From Lucinisca nassula (lineage: Eukaryota > Mollusca > Bivalvia > Lucinida > Lucinidae): 64,000 nt of DNA. Under the pieces are notes generated by a model. It did no database searches and was not told the DNA's origin. It was given only the letters and a program-made list of their open reading frames with translations. A program made the translations under genes and the position numbers. How positions within the stretch are numbered: the stretch's first letter is position 1; each line of letters starts with the position of its first letter. This document shows positions 58,355 through 64,000 of this stretch, one piece after another. The stretch covers positions 210,584,138 through 210,648,137 of the forward strand of contig OY757010.1 in assembly GCA_963580285.1 (NCBI GenBank). The letters are read 5' to 3'.

Positions 58355-58685
58355 TGTGTGTGTGTGAATTCGGGTTTTACGTCGTTTTCAACAATTTTTC
58401 AGTCATATCACGACGGTGTCTGGTTGCGACAGGGAGCTCAATGCTCACGTTTATAGTGCTGCCTCACTGAAGTATCATGTCTCAGACACATTACATGATA
58501 CCACACCCAGTCACATTATCCTGACACTGGATCGACCAGTCCTAGCTCTACCCCGTAAATCTGAGTGCCAAACGAGGAGCAGCTAGTACCATTTTAACGA
58601 CTTTGGTATGTCGCGGCCCAGGATCGAACCCGAGACCTCCCGTTCCCCGGAGCGGACACTCTACCAACTGAGCTATCTGGGCCGG
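58355..58685 (-). mobile_element. tRNA-derived SINE with 14-bp target-site duplication
   Basis: Minus-strand head GGCCCAGATAGCTCAGTTGG...TCGGGTTCGATCCTGGGCC with a perfect 7-bp acceptor stem and intact A and B boxes, but no proper anticodon arm. The body of about 250 bases ends GACGTAAAACCCGAATTC and (AC)n. Flanks TTCTCTGAAACCAG at 58341-58354 and 58686-58699, part of the host element's tandem unit. Confidence 0.93.
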
Positions 58686-59534
58686 TTCTCTGAAACCAGA
58701 GGGCCCAGAGCTTAGATAATTAGCATGTAGCAATGGCAAGTAGTCACCTACATTAATCCTGCCAATCATGCCCCTGGGGTCCAAATGGGCCACGCCCCGG
58801 GGCCCCTTAGCTCCCCAAGACTCATAATGGTAAAAAGCTTCAAAAATCTTCTCCTCTGAAACCACAGGGCCCAGAGCTTAGATAATTAGCATGTAGCAAT
58901 GGCAAGTAGTCACCTACATTAATCCTGCCAATCATGCTCTTGGGGTCCAATTGGGCCACACCCTGGGACCCCCTTAGCTCCCATAGTCTCATAATGGAGA
59001 AAAGCCTCAAAAATCTTCTTCTCTGAAACCATAGGGCCCAGAGCTTAGATATTTAGCATGTAGCAATGGCAAGTGATCACCTATATATTTCCTGCTAACA
59101 TGCCCCTGGGGTCCAAATGGGCCACGCCCCGGTGCCCCTTAGCTCCCATAGACTCATAATGGAAAAAAAGCTTAGAAAATCTTCTTCTCCGAAACTCTGA
59201 AGCACAGAACTTAGATATTTAGTCCAGATTGGCCAAATCCTGTGGCCCCTTAACATCAACAAACTTATAATGGAAAAAAGCTTCAAACATCTTCATTGAA
59301 ACCATGAAATACAGACCTTAGATATTTAGTATATAGCAACACAAAATGGTCGCCTACATAAATCCTGCCAACCATGCCCTTTGGGTCAAAATTGGCCAAG
59401 CCCCAGGGCTCATTAGCTTCTATAGACTTATACTGAAAAAAAAACTTAAAAAAAAAAATCTTCTTTTCAAAAACCATAAGGCACAGATTTTGTTTGATAT
59501 GAGATTTTACATCCCTGTCAACACTGTATAGGTC

Positions 59535-59640
59535 ATTTTGGAGATGTCTCTTCCAATTTTGTGGGACTTTTACCCGACATTGAGATGAAATTACATCTCA
59601 AGCCCTGTCCCCCAATGAAACCAATAGGGTTTATAAGCAT
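59535..59640 (-). repeat. Family Z fragment nested in the hairpin element
   Basis: The reverse complement matches 10570-10700 (CCCTATTGGTTTCATTGG, GAGATGTAATTTCATCTC, CCAAAATGACC). It lies among the last degenerate units before the element's 3' end. Confidence 0.65.
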
Positions 59641-60235
59641 TGACACCGCTTTGCCTGAGCTTAGAAATTTAGTATGTAGCAATGTCAAGTGGTCTCCTAC
59701 ACTAATGATTTTCTGGTACACAGGTGAGCGATATTGGGCCCTCTTGTTGAGATATCTTGCTTAAAAGCTTAAAACGCGCAAAATTTCAAAGGGGCATTAC
59801 TCAAGGAAAAAAAATTGGATTTTTGTCAAAAGTTAATCAGATCATTCTCATCATCGCCAACCATTCTGTAAAGTTTCAGGGCTATAGCTCGAACAGTTTT
59901 TTTTAGTTATCTTGCTTACAAGCTTAAAACGCAAAAAAATTCAAAGGGCCATAACTCAAGAAAAAAATTTCGGATTTTTTTTCAGAAGTTAATCAGTTCA
60001 TCTACTCATCATCCCAAACCAGTCTGTAAAGTTTCAGGGCAAAAGCTTAAACAGTTTTTGAGATATCTTGCTGACAAGATTTCAAAGTATTTTTTTGCAA
60101 AGGGGCATAACTCAAGAAAGGGGCATAATCCTGACGAGAAAAAAAAACACGGGTCAATTATTTCTTCATAAGGAATCCATGTATGCAATTTCAAAAACCT
60201 GGCACCCATGGTTCTTTTATTATGCTATGCAGTAA

Positions 60236-63011
60236 ACAAGAGGGCCCTGGTTCGCTCACCTGATCCAATGTATAACAAGTGGGCCCTGGGCAGGGTCAAT
60301 TTTGGCCCCAGGGCTATAATTTGAACAATCTTGGTAGAGGTCCACAAGATGAAGCTTCATATCGAATATGAAAGACCTGGGCTTTCTGGTTTCAGAGAAG
60401 ATTTTAAAGGTTTACCCTGCATATAGAAGTCTATGTAAAACAAGATTTTCCCTATATAAGTCTATGTTAAACCAAAGGGCCCCGGAGCAGGGGCAATTTT
60501 GGCCCAAGGGCTATAATTTGAACAATCTTGGTAGAGGTCCACTAGTTGAAGCCTCATAACAAATATCAAAGACCTAAGCCTTGTGTTTCAGAGAAGATGA
60601 TTTTTAAAGATTTTCCCTATATAAGTCTATGTAAAACCAAACAGCCCCCATGTGGGGGGCATTTTTAGCTCCAGCACTATAATTTGAACAATCTTGGTAG
60701 GGGTCCACTAGATGAAGCTTCATACCAAATATCAAAGACCTGGGCCTTGCGGTTTCAGAGAAGAAGATTTTTAAAGATTTTCCCTATATAAGCCTATGTA
60801 AAACAAAAGGGCCCTGGTGCGGAGGCATTTTTGGCCCCAGCACTATAATTTGAACAATCTTGGTAGGGGTCCACTAGATGAAGCTTCATACCAAATATCA
60901 AAGACCTGGGCATTGCGGTTTCAGAGAAGAAGATTTTTCAAGATTTTCCCTATATAAGCCCATGTAAAACCAAAGGGCCCCCGTGCGGGGGCATTTTTGG
61001 CCCCAGCACTATAATTTGAACAATCTTGGTAGGGGTCCACTAGATGAAGCTTCATACCAAATATTAAAGATCTGGGCCTTGCGGTTTCAGAGAAGAAGAT
61101 TTTTCAAGATTTTCTCTATATAAGCCCATGTAAAACCAAAGGGCCCCCGTGCGGGGGCATTTTTAGCTCCAGCACTATAATTTGAACATTCTTGGTAGGG
61201 GTCCACTAGATGAAGCTTCATACCAAATATCAAAGACCTGGGCCTTGCGGTTTAAGAGAAGAAGATTTTTAAAGATTTTCCCTATATAAGCCTATGTAAA
61301 ACAAAAGGGCCCTGGTGCGGAGGCATTTTTGGCCCTAGCACTATAATTTGAACAATCTTGGTAGGGGTCCACTAGATGAAGCTTCATACCAAATATCAAA
61401 GACCTGGGTCTTGCGGTTTCAGAGAAGAAGATTTTTCAAGATTTTCCCTATATAAGCCCATGTAATACCAAAGGGCCCCCGTGCTGGGGCGTTTTTAGAT
61501 CCAGCACTATAATTTGAACAATCTTGGTAGGGGTCCACTAGATAAAGCTTCATACCAAATATCAAAGACCTGGGCCTTGCGGTTTCAGAGAAGAAGATTT
61601 TTCAAGATTTTCCCTATATAAGCCCATGTAAAACCAAAGGGCCCCCGTGCGGGGGCATTTTTGGCCCCAGCACTATAATTTGAACAATCTTGGTAGGGGT
61701 CCACTAGATGAAGCTTCATACCAAATATCAAAGACCTGGGCCTTGCGGTTTCAGAGAAGAAGATTTTTCAAGATTTTCCCTATATAAGCCCATGTAAAAC
61801 CAAAGGGCCCCCGTGCGGGGGCATTTTTAGCTCCAGCACTATAATTTGAACAATCTTGGTAGGGGTCCACTAGATGAAGCTTCATACCAAATATCAAAGA
61901 CCTGGGCCTTGCGGTTTCAGAGAAGAAGATTTTTAAAGATTTTCCCTATATAAGCCTATGTAAAACAAAAGGGCCCTGGTGCGGAGGCATTTTTGGCCCC
62001 AGCACTATAATTTGAACAATCTTGGTAGGGGTCCACTAGATGAAGCTTCATACCAAATATCAAAGACCTGGGTCTTGCGGTTTCAGAGAAGAAGATTTTT
62101 CAAGATTTTCCCTATATAAGCCCATGTAATACCAAAGGGCCCCCGTGCGGGGGCATTTTTAGATCCAGCACTATAATTTGAACAATCTTGGTAGGGGTCC
62201 ACTAGATAAAGCTTCATACCAAATATCAAAGACCTGGGCCTTGCGGTTTCAGAGAAGAAGATTTTTCAAGATTTTCCCTATATAAGCCCATGTAAAACCA
62301 AAGGGCCCCCGTGCGGGGGCATTTTTGGCCCCAGCACTATAATTTGAACAATCTTGGTAGGGGTCCACTAGATGAAGCTTCATACCAAATATCAAAGACC
62401 TTGGCCTTGCGGTTTCAGAGAAGAAGATTTTTCAAGATTTTCCCTATATAAGCCCATGTAAAACCAAAGGGCCCCCGTGCGGGGGCATTTTTAGCTCCAG
62501 CACTATAATTTGAACAATCTTGGTAGGGGTCCACTAGATGAAGCTTCATACCAAATATCAAAGACCTGGGCCTTGCGGTTTCAGAGAAGAAGATTTTTAA
62601 AGATTTTCCCTATATAAGCCCATGTAAAACCAAAGTGCCCCCGGTGCGGGGGCATTTTTGGCCCCAGCACTATAATTTGAACAATCTTGGTAGGGGTCCA
62701 CTAGATGAAGCTTCATACCAAATATCAAAGACCTGGGCCTTGCGGTTTCAGAGAAGAAGATTTTTTAAGTTTGCGGTGAAAAAAATCTATTTTTGGCTAC
62801 TGTGACCTATATGTGCAACGGACCGAAGCCATTTGAACAACTTTGAAAGGGGACCACCTAAGGATCATTCCTGTGAAGTTTGGTCAAAATTCGATCAGTG
62901 GTTTAGGAGGAGATGTCGTTTGAAGAAAAGTTTACGGACGCACGCACGGACGCACGACGGACAAAAAGTGATCCCAAAAGCTCACCTTGTCACTACGTGA
63001 CAGGTGAGCTA
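60236..63011 (-). mobile_element. Hairpin-ended tandem-repeat element, minus strand, with higher-order repeats
   Basis: Mirror arrangement of the other copies: 3' end on the left (ACAAGAGGGCCCTGGTTCGC), head on the right (AGCTCACC palindrome ending 63011, microsatellite 62935-62960). About 16 units of roughly 166 bp. Units from 60.65 kb onward are very alike, and those at 61311-62637 form two copies of a four-unit block. Confidence 0.87.
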
Positions 63012-63105
63012 AAAAGTGGGATGGACGGAAAGACAGAAGGACGGACAGACGAACAGGGCAAAACCAATATGCCCCCACAACTTCTTCGAAGTTGGGGGCA
63101 TAAAA
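63012..63105 (-). repeat. Head of a different hairpin repeat, cut by the element at 60236-63011
   Basis: Minus strand: the hairpin TGCCCCCAACTTCGAAGAAG with its inverted TTGTGGGGGCA, then TTTTGCCCTGTTCGTCTGTC and a TCCGTCC stretch. Its expected continuation may lie left of 60236. Confidence 0.6.
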
Positions 63106-63860
63106 ATCCACTGTTTTACCGTTTTTCCATACAAATGTCTAAGTGACCAAATTTGACCTTGACGTAAAACAGATCAAGGTCAACCAAAGGTTGAGAACAT
63201 TTGAATAAACTTGGTGGGACCAAATTCCCTAATGTTATATACAAAAACAGAAGGTCGTTGGGTTCCAAAGGAGAATATTTTGGCCATATTGGTCATGTGA
63301 TCCTGTCCTTAAGAACAAACTTTCGTTCCCCCCTTCCAATTGAGGCTCCATAAGTATTTTTGGTTTCAATCAACCCTGGAGTTTAACTGGAGAAGATAAA
63401 AATACTAAATCTGAGCTAACCAAGACAAAGGTCAGTAATGACCTTGACATTTGGAATTGATTAACTACCATTCAGCTGACTTCAAATAATATTTCTGATG
63501 TGACAGGCTACCATGCAATCAGTAAAATCCATTGTTTTGTCTTTATCCATGAAAATGTTTAAGTAACCAAATTTGACCTTGACGAATAACAGGTCGAGGT
63601 CAACCAAAGGACATCATTTGAACAAACCCAGTAGAGCCTGAGTCCCCGAGGCTGCGTACCAAGTTTTAAGGTCATCGGCCATTCGGTTCCTGAGAAGAAG
63701 ATTTGTAAAGCGTTTTACCATACACGAACAGGGCGGCTATATTGGTCATGTGTCCTAGCCCTTATGCCCTATCCTATAGAGGTTCCACATGTAATTTGGT
63801 TTCAATTGAGAGGAGATGTTGTTTGAAAATGTTGACGCAGACGACGGACCACTCACTGAC
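63106..63860 (-). repeat. Long-unit repeat array (about 420 bp), minus strand
   Basis: Two units with CCAAATTTGACCTTGACG, AGGTCAACCAAAGG and GAGAAGAAGATTTG. In reverse they resemble the 11.1-12.9 kb element (AGGTCACATGACC, ACCAATGGG). Ends at a head-like GAGGAGATGTTGTTTGAAA with GCAGACGACGGACC. Confidence 0.6.
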
Positions 63861-64000
63861 TATATTAGAAGCTCCCCCGGATTATGTTGTATACTATATA
63901 GGTAGGTTATTGTAGTAGGCTTTCCATTAATGGGAGTTGTCCCTGCTAAACAGACGAGACAGTACTGTGATTGACGAACAGTTTCGTTGAACAGAAAACC
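63861..64000. other. Right edge
   Basis: No feature recognised. Confidence 0.4.

Larger units (their letters stand above)
55258..59747 (+). mobile_element. Hairpin-ended tandem-repeat element, 4.5 kb, TAGCATGTAGCAA-unit type
   Basis: TAGCTCACCTGTCACGTAGT head, GTGCGTCCGTCCGTCC microsatellite, a single-copy stretch, then about 23 units of roughly 167 bp (CTCTGAAACCACAGGGCCC, GCTTAGATATTTAGCATG, AATTCCTGCCAATCATGCC). The 3' end is shortened: CACAGGTGAGCGATATTGGG then CCCTCTTGT. Flanks AAACAGTTTT and TGAGATATC are contiguous in neighbouring array units. A SINE and a family-Z fragment are inserted inside. Confidence 0.87.
53960..60150 (+). repeat. Tandem array, about 157-bp units (GGGCATAACTCAAG type), interrupted twice
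   Basis: Units read GGGCATAACTCAAGAAAAA, AAAGTTAATCAGTTCATC, CTCATCATCCC, AGTTTCAGGGCAATAGCTC, AAACAGTTTTTGAGATATC and TTGCTTACAAGCTTAAAACG. The array occupies 53960-54803, 55126-55257 and 59748-60150. A TTAA element and a complete hairpin-ended element occupy the gaps, and neighbouring units show the uninterrupted site for both. Confidence 0.85.

Noticed and set aside
58610..58685. Functional tRNA gene on the minus strand
   Set aside because: The acceptor stem and A/B boxes are good, but the anticodon arm does not fold, the sequence continues into a SINE body, and the whole is flanked by a target-site duplication.

Overview
The window is nuclear DNA of an invertebrate animal, most likely a bivalve mollusc. 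It is AT-rich, has spliced eukaryotic gene structure, and is dominated by repeats of a kind I recognise from clam, oyster and mussel genomes: elements that open with an AGCTCACC...GGTGAGCT hairpin, run through a GTCCGTCC-type microsatellite, carry about 166-bp tandem units, and close with a short hairpin followed by CTCTTGT. The species is inferred, not proven. The one host gene I can establish is hidden: five small plus-strand exons (3061-3180, 21015-21077, 27980-28023, 29918-29938, 46891-46942) join in frame with good splice sites into a 99-residue protein that aligns along its length with BORCS7, a subunit of the lysosome-positioning complex BORC. The 300 coding bases span 43.9 kb, so the introns are over 99 percent of the gene. 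Layout. 1-2234 (minus): a CR1-like LINE running off the left edge, with a 2A-like DVESNPGP motif, a PHD finger, an endonuclease and the start of a reverse transcriptase, broken by one extra base in a G run. 2.2-3.06 kb: the presumed BORCS7 promoter, with an NRF-1-like palindrome and a GGGGGCGAAACGACTAGGG minisatellite. Intron 1 (3.2-21.0 kb): a Penelope-like retroelement, a LINE relic, SINEs, and hairpin-ended tandem-repeat elements, one inserted inside another, plus a small unique island at 17.7-18.5 kb. Intron 2 (21.1-28.0 kb): SINEs with target-site duplications, a TTAA-flanked transposon and three more Penelope-like copies, one nested in another. Intron 4 (29.9-46.9 kb): a 93-bp tandem array split by a 12.2-kb head-to-tail chain of five hairpin-ended elements. 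Downstream of the gene: two hAT-like non-autonomous transposons, a second TTAA element, a possible THAP-domain relic, further arrays, a 4.5-kb plus-strand and a 2.8-kb minus-strand hairpin-ended element. The most interesting material is the hairpin-ended family. It has eleven readable 3' ends, a 3' stem with G-C, G-T and A-T states at one position, insertion into T runs that can be checked against intact neighbouring units, a five-member concatemer, and higher-order repeats. I see no rRNA, no credible functional tRNA and no CRISPR array.
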